DNA of 64,000 nt from Gari tellinella (GCA_922989275.2 OV277863.1:45552999-45616998), one strand, 5' to 3'. Counted from the first letter of the stretch, positions 10,000 through 21,727 are shown. Made by a program: numbers and translations. The notes: generated by a model not told the origin, from the sequence alone.

Positions 10000-12900
10000 G
10001 TAATATTTGATAAAGTTTATCCTTTTTATAACCTCGAAGATTTTTATACCCTCGTGACTCGCCGAGAGGATATATCTTTCCGCATATGTCTTTATGCATG
10101 TATGAATGTATGTAATACATTTTGTCCAGAGTATATTTCCTTTACCACATTAGCTAGGGACACCAAATTTGGTGTGTGAGTACATCTAAGAATTGCGGAG
10201 TAGAGCATACTACTTTTAGGTCACCTTGACCTTTGACCCAAATTGTAAAAAGGGCTTGTCTGGAGCATATTCCGGTATTTGGTACCTTGTCAGCTAGGGA
10301 TAGCACATTTGGTGTGCAAGCACATCTTGGGATTGCTGATTCTAGCTTACTACTTTAAGGACACTGTGAACTTGACCTTTGAACTCAATAGTAAAGAAAG
10401 GCTTGTCTGGAGCATATCTTCTGTACCGAATCAGCCAGGAATAGCAAAATTGGTGTGTGAGTACATCTTTGGATGGGGGAGTGTTGGGTACTACTTTTAG
10501 GTCGACCTTGACCTTTGATCTCAATCGTAGAAAAAAGCTTGTCCAGAGCATATCAGTATACCTTATCAGCTAGGAATAGCAAATTTGTTGTAAGAGTACA
10601 TCTTGGGATTGCGGTTTGTTGCATACCACTTTAATGTCACTTTGACCTTGACCTTTGATCTCAGTTGTAAAAAAAGTTTATTTGGAGCATATGTTCTGTA
10701 CTGTACCAGCTAGGAATAGCAAATTTGGTGTGTGAGTACATCTTTGGATGGGGGAGTGTCGGGTACTACTTTTAGGTCGACCTTGACCTTTCACCTCAAT
10801 TGTAAAAAAAGCTTGTCCCGAGCATTTCCTCTGTACCTTATCAGCTAGGAATACCAAATTTGATGCGTGAGTATATTTTGGGATGGCAGAGTGTCGCGTA
10901 CTACTTTTAGATCGACCTTGACCTTTGACCTCAATCGTAAAAAAAAGCTTGTCCAGAGCATATCAGTGTACCTAATCAGCTAGGAATAGCAAATTTGTTG
11001 TAAGAGTACATCTTGGGATTGCGGTTTGTTGCATACCACTTTAATGTCACTTTGACCTTGACCTTTGACCTCAGTTGTAAAAAAAGTTTATTTGGAGCAT
11101 ATGTTCTGTACTGTACCAGCTAGGGATAGCAAATTTGTCGTATGAGTATATCTTGGGATTGCTGAGTGTTGCATACTACTTTTAGGTCCCTTGACCTTTG
11201 ACCTCAATTGTCAAATAGCTTGTCCGGAGCATATCTTCTGTACCTTATCAGCTAGGAAACGCAAATTTGATGTAGGAGTACATCTTGGGATGGGGGAGTA
11301 TCGAATACTTTTTCAGGTCACTGCAACCTTGACCTTTAACCTTTGTATTATACAAAACATCTTTTTGGTTATATTATCAGGTGTGTGTTTGGACAAGTTT
11401 GTGAGCAGATTTTTCAGCAAGGGTCAGTTGATGAGGCTGGAGTAGATTTTGCCACCATCATAGTAATGGACCGCCTCCCTGAGAATGCTCAGTTTGTATG
11501 GGCAAGGAAAGAGCAACTCAGATTTGCAGGTAGACTTTAGTTTATAGCTCTTCACATAACCCATTTCTAGTTTTGTAGACAAGTGACAACTTAAAGCAGG
11601 TTAAAAGTGAAGCAGAATGCACCTTAAGGAGCATTCTGCTTTACTTTCATCCTGCTTTAAGCACATAACCATCTGCAAGGATATAATATAAAAACTATTT
11701 CTTTTGGTAATCAGGTAACTCATATGTATGCAGTAAACCACTCTTATACAGTCCATATTTCTTTTGGTATTATATTCATGACTGTATAAAGTGGAAATAT
11801 TTTCTTCAGTAGCGGAATAAATTAAAGGCACATTTTTGGATAAATGGGTTTACCTTTTGAATGGGAGAAAAATGTTTACTTGACCACAATGCCAACAGTT
11901 TTGATCTAGATCACACACTAAGTAACTCAGATAAAGTAAAAAAAAACAACTTTCACTTAGGTTACAGGTATTATGCACATGTACAGAAGAAAAGTTCTGA
12001 ATAAAAAGGCATTGCAATTGTAGCTGTTAACTCATTACCCCATAGCCTGTTTCTAGTTTTGAAAAAAGGTGACCACTTAAAACAGGTTGAAAGTAAAGCA
12101 GAATGTGCCTTAATGCACATTCTGCTTTACTTTCAGCCTGCTTTAAGCTTACATTTATTATAATAAAGAAAACATTTTTGATGCTACATGTTCATGACTG
12201 TATAAGTTGGAACTATTTTCTTCACTTGAGGCAAAATTTAAAGGTGTAAAAAGGTGTATTTATGGGGTAATGGGTTTATATGCATTTAGCTTTTAAAGGG
12301 TTAATGTGAATTAATGCATGTTAAGTCTTTTAACGCTTTGCATGCTAGGTAATTTTTTCGTCTACAACAATAATTGTGGTCTGCTATTGTTCTAAAAATA
12401 GAGTTTTCTAAATTTCTTTTCAAAATAAGGCCAGAGTGTCAAATAGTTTGGATCCTGATAAGATGCTGCATTACGCCTCTGGATCCAAACTGTTTGCAAA
12501 GGTATTCGCTGTGGAACATATTAGCCGCTAGCATGGTAAGAGTAATTGCCACGTAAAACACAGGATTTAAAATTTATTATTATACCCCCACCACTAGTGG
12601 TGGGGGCTATATAGGAAACGCCTTGTCCGTCCATCCTTCCATATGTCCGTCCGTCGCATTTTTCCGGGACATTTGCCTTTTTCTGGAAAACCGTATACGC
12701 TACCATGTAAACTTGGTATATATTATCAGTGTTATATGGGGACACCCATCAACAGGTTTCATAACTCTTGCACAAAATTTTACAGAATTATGCCCCTTTT
12801 TAACTTCATTTTTACACTGGCGACTTGTTGCCAGTCTTAAGTAACCGTACTTCCAAATCAGTGCTCGAATCTGGCGAAGCAACCTTAACTTTCTGAGATA

Positions 12901-15900
12901 AATGCTCCATAGGTGTATCCACATACACATCGTTAAGGGCTGCGATAGTTTGTCTAAGATCCAGAACTTAAAATCTGATCAAACGTTTGGGTTTTTATTA
13001 AGAAAATGATAAGCTTCGATGTAATAAATTATTTGTAGCAATATTTAACTGAAACATACACTTGATACCGATCAATTCAATAATGACTAGATAAATGGGG
13101 TTGTTAATCCGCCCCTGGTAATTTCTACACTTCAGGACAGTGTGCGATCGCTGGTGTGTAATCTGGTCTAAATAGTGCAGTGTAAAATCCGTTTTATCAT
13201 ATAATTATTGAACTGTTTTGCTAACATTTTCGCAATAAACCTTAAATATACAAAACACTTCATATAATGACAGCGATTACGACTGTATTGATAATATCCC
13301 GTGGAAATATTCTCTGTGAGACTCAGGTTAACAGATGGCATAAAGTATTTTGTTTTCACGCTTATTATACAGTGAACCCCCTCTATATTAGGACCACAAA
13401 GTTGTGTTATTTATTAGGTGTTTAAAAATGTGACGGCTTACAGCAAGTTGGCCTTTTAACAAACAGAAACACCTTTAGGGCTTTTGTTGTACTGTTACCT
13501 TGCTTTAAGCTGTCACCTGAGTTGTTTACAATTAATCGGCTGTCTTTTTAGTAGTCGTAGTAAAGAGGTTTCACTGTACTCAGCTCGCGTGATTCCGGGT
13601 CGTTTCGCCCCAAAACAATTTCGCAACTTAGACGTTTCGCGCCCAAACCAGTTCCACCTTGGTCGTTTCCAACCCTGGTAGTTTCGCCCCCAATATAAAA
13701 TATGCACCTAAGGTATTGAAGTTTTTAAAATTGATGTAGATTTAAATGTTACTTTAATCGGACGTTGATTAGATAGAAATAAGATAAGAGAAAGTACTAG
13801 AGCACGTGAAAAGGATCATCGAGATAAAAGCAGACATCAATTCTGTGCGAATGTGTGAAGTGTGCCGCCAAAGTGTGCTGCCTGTGATTGACACATGGCT
13901 AATTGTTTGACTGCATTAAAGTTGTTATTGTTTTGCTCTTTGACCTGTTGTTGTAACAGTTAGTTACATTAACCACTTCACTGCCTTACCTAAGGTACAT
14001 TGGGTATTGGCAAACAGTTTTGATTCTCATCAAACGCGTAACACAGCTTCTGATCAAGATCCAAACTTTAACTGATATCAAAAGCACATAAAAGAAACTT
14101 TTTTTGGTTTACGTAGACACTGGATTAAAGCAGACGACATATTGGTAATTAAGAGGATTAACTTAACGTATAGATCTGTTTCCAATCAGTATCCAGTGTA
14201 TCATAGAAAGGAATCGTCGCATAGCAAACTTTTTTTATTTTTAAAGTCGTCTGCATTTACTTCTCAACGTTCAACTTTAAGTATCTAGACTGAAACTATG
14301 AGCATAGTTGGAATCCTGATCAGACGCCACGAACTGGTTCCAAATAGCATATACATAAGCATTAGTAAATGATGAGTATACTCGTCGATAGGGTTGAGTG
14401 TGTTAAGCAATTACGATTTATATAATCCTATCCACAAACGGTACAGATCCTGATCGGAGGATTCCTTTAGTAGCCCTCAGATTTGACTCTGCACTGTTAG
14501 CATACGACAAGTGTACCTTCCATAGGTACCGTACGTGCTAGTAGATATCTTTACTGGTAAATATAGTTAAATGTTTTAAGCAAGTACGATACATGATTAC
14601 ATCCTCTAGGAACCCTCTGAATTGAATCTGCACGGCTAGCATACGACAATTGTACTTTACGTTCGTGCATTGTTAGTAGGTGACGAATATACTCGTCGAT
14701 AGGGTTGGATTTGTTAAACAACTACGATATTTAATCGTATACATATACGTTGCAGATCCTGCTTGGAGAGCTGGGTCTCAGATTTGGGTCTTCGCCGTTA
14801 GCATACGAGAAGTATACTGCTCATAGGTACAGTGTTAGTAGATATCTATAGATCTACTAGTCGCGAGTAATTAAATAATATTATGTTAAAGCAATGATAT
14901 TATATGATCATATCCATAAACGGCGTATATCCTGTTCAGATGACTCTTTTAGGAGCGCTCTGATCGAGGTCTGCACTGTCAACATACGATAATTGTACTT
15001 TTAATACATATACTGTTAGTAAATAACGAGTAAACTCGTCGATAGGGTTGACGGTGTTAAGATTTATTGATGATCCGATTGCGATCAGATGACGCTCCGA
15101 TGGCGATCCGTTAGCGATCTGTAAGATCCGATAGCGACTTCATGGTCATTGGTCGCCTCCCAAGTCATAAAAAATATTGCGACCTTGTATGATCGGATTG
15201 CGCTTTGACGCTCAAAGGCGACTAAGGTGGAATCCAATACGCTCTATTGGCGCTCCGATGGCGACCAATGCAATATATGGTGCTCAAAAGAGATCCGATA
15301 GCGATGTCGACGACCGATGGACTTGATCTAAATTGGAAAATATCCTACGAAGATATGTGGCGCTCTGCCGCGCTCATTTGTTTTAGATTCGGCAGCAGAT
15401 GTTTAGGCAAATAGCTATATACATAGCTGCTTTCTTTTTGACATGTATCCGCTTAATGCAGTAGTATCGTAATGTAGACAGTTCCTATAAGAGCTTTCTG
15501 CATTACGTTCGTACTGCCAAACGTCTTTGGACATCTCTGGGTGTTTTTTTCTCCATTTTATAGCTACTATAGATGCTCTAATGCACATCAAAACCAATGT
15601 TGAACGCAATTTACTTTTCGGTACCATCATTGTGTATAACAGTTTGGATCCGGATGAGACGTCGAGTTACAGCATGCAATTTGGATCTATTGATAGAAAA
15701 TACTATCGGGTATTTTAAGATACAGAGAATCATTATCAGATCGCCACGGAGCGCAAAGTATCTACTAATTTGCTTTGTTGGATCGTGGTGGCGCTCCAGT
15801 TAGGATCTTAGCGATCAGGTAGCGCTCTGATGGCGACTTAGGCGATTAATTAACGATCTAATGGCGTTCTGGTCGGAGCGCCACGGATTTTTGTGCAGGG

Positions 15901-17166
15901 AGTAAACCGACGGCGATCATGGGGATCAGATAGCGATCCATTTGTGTAATATGTACACTCCTGGCCAAGTTCGATAACTACCTATGTCGCATAAGAAGGT
16001 TGCTCTCTAACTCCAATAGTTTTCATCCAATCTTTATAATTTTGTTGTAACAATTATTTAAATTTGATTTTAGATACTAATGTACATGTACTTACGAACG
16101 AAACATCACCCTTTATTACAAATTCACGGAAATGGTTATTACAATTGTTTCACAGACAAATGGTTATGAGTATATAGCTATGTTTGAACTATCATTGTTT
16201 ATAATTGCCTCCTTTATTATTCATAGTAGGTGTAAAGATGTATTAGTGTTTTACTAAGTTCACTTTCATTCAAATGATTCCTCATAGAAATTTCATGATT
16301 CTAATTTATCCTGATAAAGAGCCATAAACAAGTGTTTGGCAGCAAGTGAAATAAAACCAAAGCAGAAAGCCCATGTATGTTTCTGTTTTACTTTCGTCTT
16401 ACTTTAAGTTTCCACTTGTCTTCAAAATTCTCTTTTTAGCAACCACCAGCATAAAATTAGCTTAATATTGAACTAACCATACTTGTCAGAGAGACTTATA
16501 CATATAGTTTTACCACTGTACACAACATAGAATTGTACAGCTGAACGCAAATGCTTTCTCTTAGTACGTCGCCAGTCTTTCAGCGCTTTGATTTCTTTAC
16601 ATGTCATTGTGCTGTTTGTGACAGGTCAGTTTGGAGTGGGGGTATCAATCACCTTTAGTGATAGTTCTAGTTTATATTGGCTCCAAACAAAAACCCTTGT
16701 TGCGTATTATCCATGCAACTGATATATCTTTTCAGGATTTGATGGCAGGTCCCCTCCAAGGTTTACCAAAGGCCAGATACTTGGCCACCAAGATTTAACC
16801 CCAAGGAAGCGCCACACAAGTGTGATAAAGGTAGGGGCAGAGACTGGGCTAACCTGTGGTAAACTCCATCTAGATGGCCTGTATGCAAGGACCACCAACA
16901 AGGAAATGAGACTTCCAAACTCAAACCAGATGATTGAGTTCTTTAACCAAATGGAAGTTATATCAGTTCAAGGAACTTCAAGACTATTTTTTGATCTTGG
17001 TGATTCTGGATCTTTAGTGTTTATGCCTTTAAATGGTTCAGAGTTGTATTGTTTTGGACTGTGTGTGGGGTGTACAAGTTACGGCTCCTGTGTTGTTACT
17101 CCTATTGAGGAAATTTTCAACAAAAGTGACATGGCAGTCAAATTTATTGATTTCTCTCAACTCTAG
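9758..17166 (+). CDS. Chymotrypsin-fold (PA clan) serine-protease-like protein, three coding exons
   Basis: Joining 9758-9999, 11381-11529 and 16736-17166 gives 822 nt: exactly 273 codons plus stop. All junctions are GT-AG and the phases match (2 then 1). The presumed triad is H57 (GALTCAHV), D103 (GVDFATIIV) and S221 (DLGDSGSLVF), one per exon. A KVGAETGLTCGK motif (162-173) precedes the Ser, reminiscent of KxGxxTGxTxG in some intracellular PA-clan proteases. The first Met follows an acceptor site (CAG at 9754) and sits in a fair context (GCAATGG), so an upstream non-coding exon is likely. There is no signal peptide or membrane segment, so it is probably cytoplasmic. Length fits a single protease domain. 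Substrate is unknown, and the fold call rests on motifs only. Intron 1 is filled by a tandem repeat and intron 2 by MITEs and arrays. Confidence 0.75.
10048..11340 (+). repeat. Tandem array of about 137-bp units filling intron 1
   Basis: About nine units, each with a CCTTGACCTTTGA word (near 10217, 10370, 10505, 10645, 10780, 10915, 11055, 11195 and 11325), AGCTAGGAATAGCAAATTTG and GAGTACATCTTGGGAT. The left end (TATACCCTCGTGACTCGCCG) looks like an element terminus. The open frames inside have no coding character. Confidence 0.75.
11381..11529 (+). CDS. Exon 2 of protease-like gene (catalytic Asp)
   Basis: Acceptor TTATATTATCAG ends at 11380; donor GCAG then GTAGAC starts at 11530. It codes for residues 81-130, including GVDFATIIV, which resembles the D-[IF]-A motif around the Asp of trypsin-like enzymes. 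It enters in phase 2 and leaves in phase 1, matching its neighbours. Confidence 0.75.
11557..11851 (+). mobile_element. MITE A copy, left end worn
   Basis: MITE A is about 240 bp. It has TTAA flanks, CCCATTACCCCATAG ends, arms TTAAAGCAGGTTGAAAGTAA and their complement around a GCGCCTTAAGGCGC centre, then TTCATGACTGTATAA and a GGGGTAATGGG end. This copy keeps the arms and the right part. Confidence 0.65.
12031..12274 (+). mobile_element. MITE A copy
   Basis: TTAA at 12027-12030; ends CTCATTACCCCATAGCC and TATGGGGTAATGGG; central palindrome near 12085-12145. The right flank is TTTA, one change from TTAA. Confidence 0.75.
12333..12545. mobile_element. TTAA-flanked MITE with central palindrome
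   Basis: TTAA at 12329-12332 precedes CGCTTTGCATGCTAG; the right end reads CTAGCATGGTAAGAG before a TAA. The centre has TAGTTTGGATCCTGAT facing GGATCCAAACTGTTTGC, the foldback seen in several other MITEs here. Confidence 0.5.
12580..12845 (+). repeat. Pearl/Helentron-like fragment
   Basis: Starts with a hairpin (CCCCACCACTAGTGGTGGGG) and a CCGTCC-rich tract, then sequence with GTTATGCCCC-type words like those of other tandem-core elements. The open frames here are on both strands and have no motif. Confidence 0.45.
12846..13367. other. Unassigned intron 2 sequence
   Basis: I see no repeat ends, exon or palindrome here. Confidence 0.4.
13368..13578. mobile_element. MITE with TA flanks
   Basis: TACAGTGAACCCCCTCTAT at the left faces AGAGGTTTCACTGTA at the right, so CAGTG-starting inverted ends are bordered by TA, as in Tc1/mariner-type MITEs. 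The interior includes an inverted stretch related to the core of MITE A. Confidence 0.5.
13592..13690 (+). repeat. Degenerate short-word array (CGTTTCGCCCC)
   Basis: The word GTCGTTTCGCCCC recurs in worn form about five times in 100 bp. It resembles the word arrays that form the arms of the foldback elements further right; I see no opposite arm. Confidence 0.45.
13700..14379. other. Unassigned intron 2 sequence
   Basis: AT-rich, with a worn MITE-like stretch (CAAACAGTTTTGATTCTCAT) near 14015-14075. No exon is seen. Confidence 0.35.
14380..15060 (+). repeat. Tandem array of about 165-bp units derived from a MITE core
   Basis: Four units marked by GTTAAGCAATTACGA-like words near 14403, 14576, 14716 and 14884, with ACTCGTCGATAGGGTTG near 14380, 14693 and 15033. 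Each unit keeps GATCCTGATCGGAG, CTGCACTGTTAGCATACGAC and AAGTGTAC, which parallel the core of the MITEs at 21939-22182 and 23358-23588. Confidence 0.6.
15062..15950. repeat. GATC-rich degenerate repeat with 11-bp period
   Basis: From 15072 successive 11-mers read GATCCGATTGC, GATCAGATGAC, GCTCCGATGGC, GATCCGTTAGC and GATCTGTAAGA. The same phase returns near 15245-15270 (GCTCTATTGGC, GCTCCGATGGC) and 15785-15850. A consensus is GATCCGATGGC. It is much richer in CpG than its surroundings. The short open frames inside do not look coding. Confidence 0.55.
15951..16735. other. End of intron 2, unassigned, with a MITE A-like core
   Basis: A core like that of MITE A (AAAGCAGAAAGCCCATG and complementary arm) lies near 16325-16430; the rest shows no structure. 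It ends at the exon 3 acceptor. Confidence 0.4.
16736..17166 (+). CDS. Exon 3 of protease-like gene (catalytic Ser)
   Basis: Acceptor TATATCTTTTCAG ends at 16735; the stop TAG is at 17164-17166. It codes for residues 131-273 with the KVGAETGLTCGK and GDSGSLVF motifs and a Cys-rich CFGLCVGCTSYGSC segment after the Ser. A diverged copy is at 42609-43033 on the other strand. Confidence 0.8.
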
Positions 17167-17345
17167 TCACAATGCAGAACTACAATTTGTATGCTTTAAA
17201 ACAGGTTTTCAAGTGATATAATCATAGGCTTCATGGGACATCTATCCCAAGCAAATACGATTTCTAGTTGCCATTATAGATCAATTTGAAAACATTTTCA
17301 TTTTCCACCTATGCTTAAACTGGTGATTTGGACTTAGTGGATTCA

Positions 17346-18197
17346 TACATATGCAGAGATGCTGCCACCTGCGGTATTTACGCATTTCTTGTCTACTGTC
17401 CCCCAATTTTAAGATTATAATGGGGTCAAATTCCCGCTAAAACAAACCAGTTCCCGCGTATTTCATTTCTCATGGGTTCTCAAAAATAAGTTTACATGTT
17501 TAATACTGTCTATATAGATCCCATTTGACGCATTCGAAGCTATGTGAAATCAAGTTGTATTATGGAATTCCCACTGCGATTATTTTTAGAACAGTGAGAG
17601 GTTCTCTGCACATGCATATAGTATTTCCGCTATACGCTATCAGATTACCTCACAGATTTCCGTTAGAGCCTACTGACTATCGTTCTATAGGGGGATATAT
17701 CAATTGATCAATAACGCTCAAAAGCACATATGCAGACAGAGTACACAGACACACATGTGTAAACTTTGCGCTGCAGCAACATATAGAGAGATTGTTTCCA
17801 ACGTTCGCCTGAAATTCTTCCGAAGTTAAATTTCAGGGAGTACATGCAGTAAGAGGTTACAAAACAAACACTGAAAGGATGGAAAGTAAACCTCAGAATC
17901 AAGGAGCGAAGCGTGACAGATAAATGTCATGTGGAAAATAATGGTGAATGTACGACAGAAAGAAAGCTAATCTCTCACCATTCTGGCTGCACAAATTAGA
18001 AAACATCATCACTTATAAGGCAAATGGTATCCAAGAAAGGGCGGCTAATTAAAATAAGGTAATATTAGTGCAACATTGTGGAATATGTTTTGAAAAAAAG
18101 CCCCACCCCCTCCATGAATAATTCCCGCACACTTTCAAATGTGATGGGGGGATTTCCCCCTCTATATTCCAATTCTGGCAGCATCTCTGCATATGTA
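17346..18197. mobile_element. DNA element with 22-bp inverted ends
   Basis: The 22 bp at 17346-17367 (TACATATGCAGAGATG and six more) are the exact reverse complement of 18176-18197. The 852-bp interior has no transposase frame. It lies just 3' of the protease-like gene. Confidence 0.6.
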
Positions 18198-18406
18198 CAT
18201 ATAATGTTTATAAATAGGAAGGCCAATTTATAAGAAAACAAATTCAAACAGTTTATTTTCAGCCAGTGCTGTGAATGGATGCCATCTTACAGTGGAGTAG
18301 ACATTATTCTTTCCTGTTTAAACACAAACAAAACTAACGCATTGCAATAAAATGTAGAATATAGCAACCTTTTGACAATTCTGACTATTCATTTTAATGA
18401 TGATGG

Positions 18407-18472
18407 CAAACAGTTTGGAGCCTGATCAGACGCCAGGTTACCCGGCGTCTGATCTGGCTTTAAACTGTTTGC
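18407..18472. repeat. Foldback palindrome (GGATCC/GACGCC type)
   Basis: GCAAACAGTTTGGAGCCTGA and a near-perfect complement surround CGCCAGGTTACCCGGCG. This is the centre of a MITE family found in several TTAA elements of the window. Confidence 0.7.
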
Positions 18473-18517
18473 AATGAAAATACATGTAGCATTCTATTTT
18501 AAGTGTAAACGAGTTAA

Positions 18518-19435
18518 GGGGGTAGGTGCACCTTTGGAAAGTAGTTATTAAATTCTTCAAACTTTGCATACAGACAGTAAAATTAGTTTCAATGACAAAA
18601 CTGGTGAAAAAAGTGGGGGTACCGGACCATTCTTTTTCACAATTTGAGATTTTTCAAGGCTACCCCCCTAAAATTGAAGCTTCACAAAAACTCCTACTTT
18701 TTTGTACTATGGGTTTTAAAACTTTATTTAAACAATCTATTTGTACAAAATGTATCCTAATTTATATTACCATAGTAAGAATAAACCCTGAAAATAAAAA
18801 AATTTCAAGATCCACAATAAAAATGTTAGATTTCACCGGAAAGGAGTAAAGTTTACCCCACCCACTTTGTTATAATGGGAGAAAAAGGCACAGTGAAACT
18901 TGCCCTACAAATTGTAGCAAAATAAATACTAAATTTTTTATGTGTTGATTTTAGCCTTGCAAACATAAAGTTTTAGTGAAATAGCAAATAAAAACACAGG
19001 GTCCCGGATCTTTAAAAAAAGATATAGATCATTTTATTAAAAAAATCCATTTTTTCTCATTTTTTCACTTTTTGGTGTATTTTTACCCCAAAATTTTTTT
19101 TTTCAAAAAAATATCATTTGATCTATTGAATTATCTATAATTTATACTAAAACTGTACTACCTTGAAAATTTCATGCTTATATTCTGAGAAATTGAAATG
19201 GAATCGGATGTAACAAAATGCAACCTACCTATGAAAACGGTGTATGCTGTAAACTACGAATAGGACATAAAACTAAAAAAGTCCCGGCCCGAACGAAAAT
19301 CCAATTTTTTCCTGGGAAATTAGTATTTTATGACTGTATGCATTCACCAAAATTGAGTTCTTAACATTTTTCGGAAAATGAGTTCGTAAAATATTTCGGA
19401 AATTTCATAATGCTCAAAAAGACAGGCCGACATCC
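18518..19435. mobile_element. Possible 0.92-kb TTAA-flanked element
   Basis: TTAA at 18514-18517 is followed by GGGGGTAGGTGCACC; CGACATCC is followed by TTAA at 19436-19439. Inverted similarity of the ends is short and imperfect. The AT-rich interior has one 107-codon frame (18526-18849) without motif. Confidence 0.4.
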
Positions 19436-19646
19436 TTAACATCTTCTCCACTGTAATTTTACATGTCTAAAGCTGATATGGAACTTACTGAGAAATAAAA
19501 AGCCTGGTCAGCATGTTTCATGTTTAAACCATTGAAATTCCTAGAATTTTGTGATAGGTGACCTAAAGATTAGTATTGGATAAACTATGTAACAATCTTT
19601 GAGAGTAAAATTACTGTTTAATAATTATTCATATCATGAGTGCTAT

Positions 19647-21123
19647 GACGTTACGCGAGGTGTCGGTACCAATTGCCGTAACGTCAAAATCGACGGAAAC
19701 GTCGCTTACACTGTTTTTCGTCGCAAAACTTGCTTATTACACGGGAAGATAAACTGAACTAAATAAACATGAGAATGTTTATAATGTAAATACTACATTT
19801 CTTTTTTTTTACTCTACTCAGCTGCATTCTGTTTCTAAAGTTTTTGTTTGCATTGTTCTTTTACGGAAAGTTCATTAGAATAAATCTGAATTTCAAACAA
19901 ATTCACGTTATCAATCGATCTATCTTTTACTGCATTTCAAGAGAGAGAGAGAGAGAGAAAGGAAGAAAATGACATTATCAATCTTTTCAAGAAAGGAGGA
20001 AAGACATACAGACAGTAGGGTGAGAAAGTAGTGGGAGTGAGTAAGTAGTTGATAAAAATGATCAGTCAAATATACGACGTTAAAGAACGAACGACGAACT
20101 ATCGGCTTTTTTACTATTTTATGTTAGTGTATGTTAAAAAATGCAGTTAACTAAAATGTCTAAATGAACTATGATAATTTTCCAAGATCTTATTTCACCT
20201 TCTATAGTCATAAAATCATAAAATATCCGTCGCATGCCGTTTTATTTTTCTGATGTATCAGTCGTACCTTCAAAATTTGACGTCGAACCCGACAATTTTA
20301 CGTTTTGGGGACATTTTTGTAGACGGTATACAAACAAAATTATGTGTAATGTAAGATTATTAATCACCATACTGGCATTAGTTCTGTGAACAAAAATAAA
20401 ATGCTATTTAGAAAACAATGATAATAATTAAGATTTCCTATCTTGTCGGTTGTATTGTACCCTTTAAACATTAATAACCTTTAAATTTGACGTAAATTAC
20501 GTTACATTTTAGATTTAGGGACATTTCTGTAGACGCTACAAAAATATAAATATCTCGGGCATATACAATAGAATTTTAAAAACAATTATATTTCCATACA
20601 CAATGGTTTGAGACTATATTCAAAAATGCTTTTTTATTATAATGATTAATTATTCTTTATAACTAAACATAAAGCTAAAACCCACCCCTCTATTTTTTCT
20701 GCACAATATGGGAGTGTCTACAGGGTTTCATGCATTTATCTATCACTATGTTTTGATTTCTGCATGTGATACCGTTAAAACAACAGTGTGTCATTATACC
20801 TACATATAGACGGTAACTTTTAACAAAATATTGGACGATTTCATGTACAATAGGATTCGGTGTATTGATTTTTGTTATGAGCCGTCACATTTTGTTACGC
20901 GTCTACACGCAACTTTGGCGTTATTTTCATTTTTCAATTGCATACTGCTAAATGGCATAGATTTTCATTATAATTTCAATATCGTATGTGGATAGAGATT
21001 TTCAATGCGGTTGTTTTGAGGTATAAACCATGATAATACGTCAAATATATTTCTTGTTTCGATGTAATGAACCCGCGATGTCGTCGCAATTTTGAAACTG
21101 GTACCAACACCGTGCGTAACGTC
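19647..21123. mobile_element. DNA element with 25-bp inverted ends
   Basis: GACGTTACGCGAGGTGTC at 19647 onward faces AACACCGTGCGTAACGTC ending at 21123; the 25-bp ends differ at about three positions. The 1.48-kb interior has no transposase frame, a (GA)n run at 19941-19958 and further ACGTC words near the left end. Confidence 0.5.
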
Positions 21124-21127
21124 TATA

Positions 21128-21727
21128 TATTTTTAGCTCAGGGTGAGCTTTTGCAATCCTTGAATGTCCGTTGTCCGTCGTCAACAATTTTAGTGTTTAC
21201 ACTCTAGAGGCCACAATATTTATCCAATCTATCTCAAACTTGCTCAGATTGTATACATGTATTACCATAAGAGTTCGGATGAGTTCTATTATGGTTGAAA
21301 TCGAACCAATAGGTAAAGAGTTATCTACCCTTGAATTGCTGAAAATGCCATATCTAACAGCGTTTACAGTCTTGCAACTACAGTTTTCAATGGAGTTTGA
21401 TTATACTTGCACACAAAGTATATAGCTATAAGTTCTCGAAGGAGTGCAATTATTGTTGAAATCCAATCATTTTTGCAATAGTTATCTGCCGTTGATATAC
21501 TTTGAAATTCTAGAAAAGGCTTCATTTCAGTATTGTTTAGGCTCTAGTTATCTGCCCATGATGTACTCTACTATACTAGAATTATGAGGTTGTATTCCAA
21601 AATTGTTTACTTGCTATACTACAAATTTGAATGGATTTAGATTAAAACAGGTGAAACAGAAAGGCAAAGCTATCAGGCTTCAGTACAACAGGCGAGCGAT
21701 ATCAGGGCCTTCAGGCCCTCTTGTTTT
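21128..21727 (-). repeat. CAAGAG/GTGAGC-type tandem-core element, reverse
   Basis: Begins TTTTTAGCTCAGGGTGAGC and ends GGCCTTCAGGCCCTCTTG, the reverse complements of the right and left ends of a large family in this window (see 39149-40912). The interior matches the 39200-40040 units. Confidence 0.65.

Noticed and set aside
18526..18849. 107-codon open frame as a gene
   Set aside because: It lies in AT-rich DNA inside a probable TTAA element, with no motif, splice context or compositional sign of coding.
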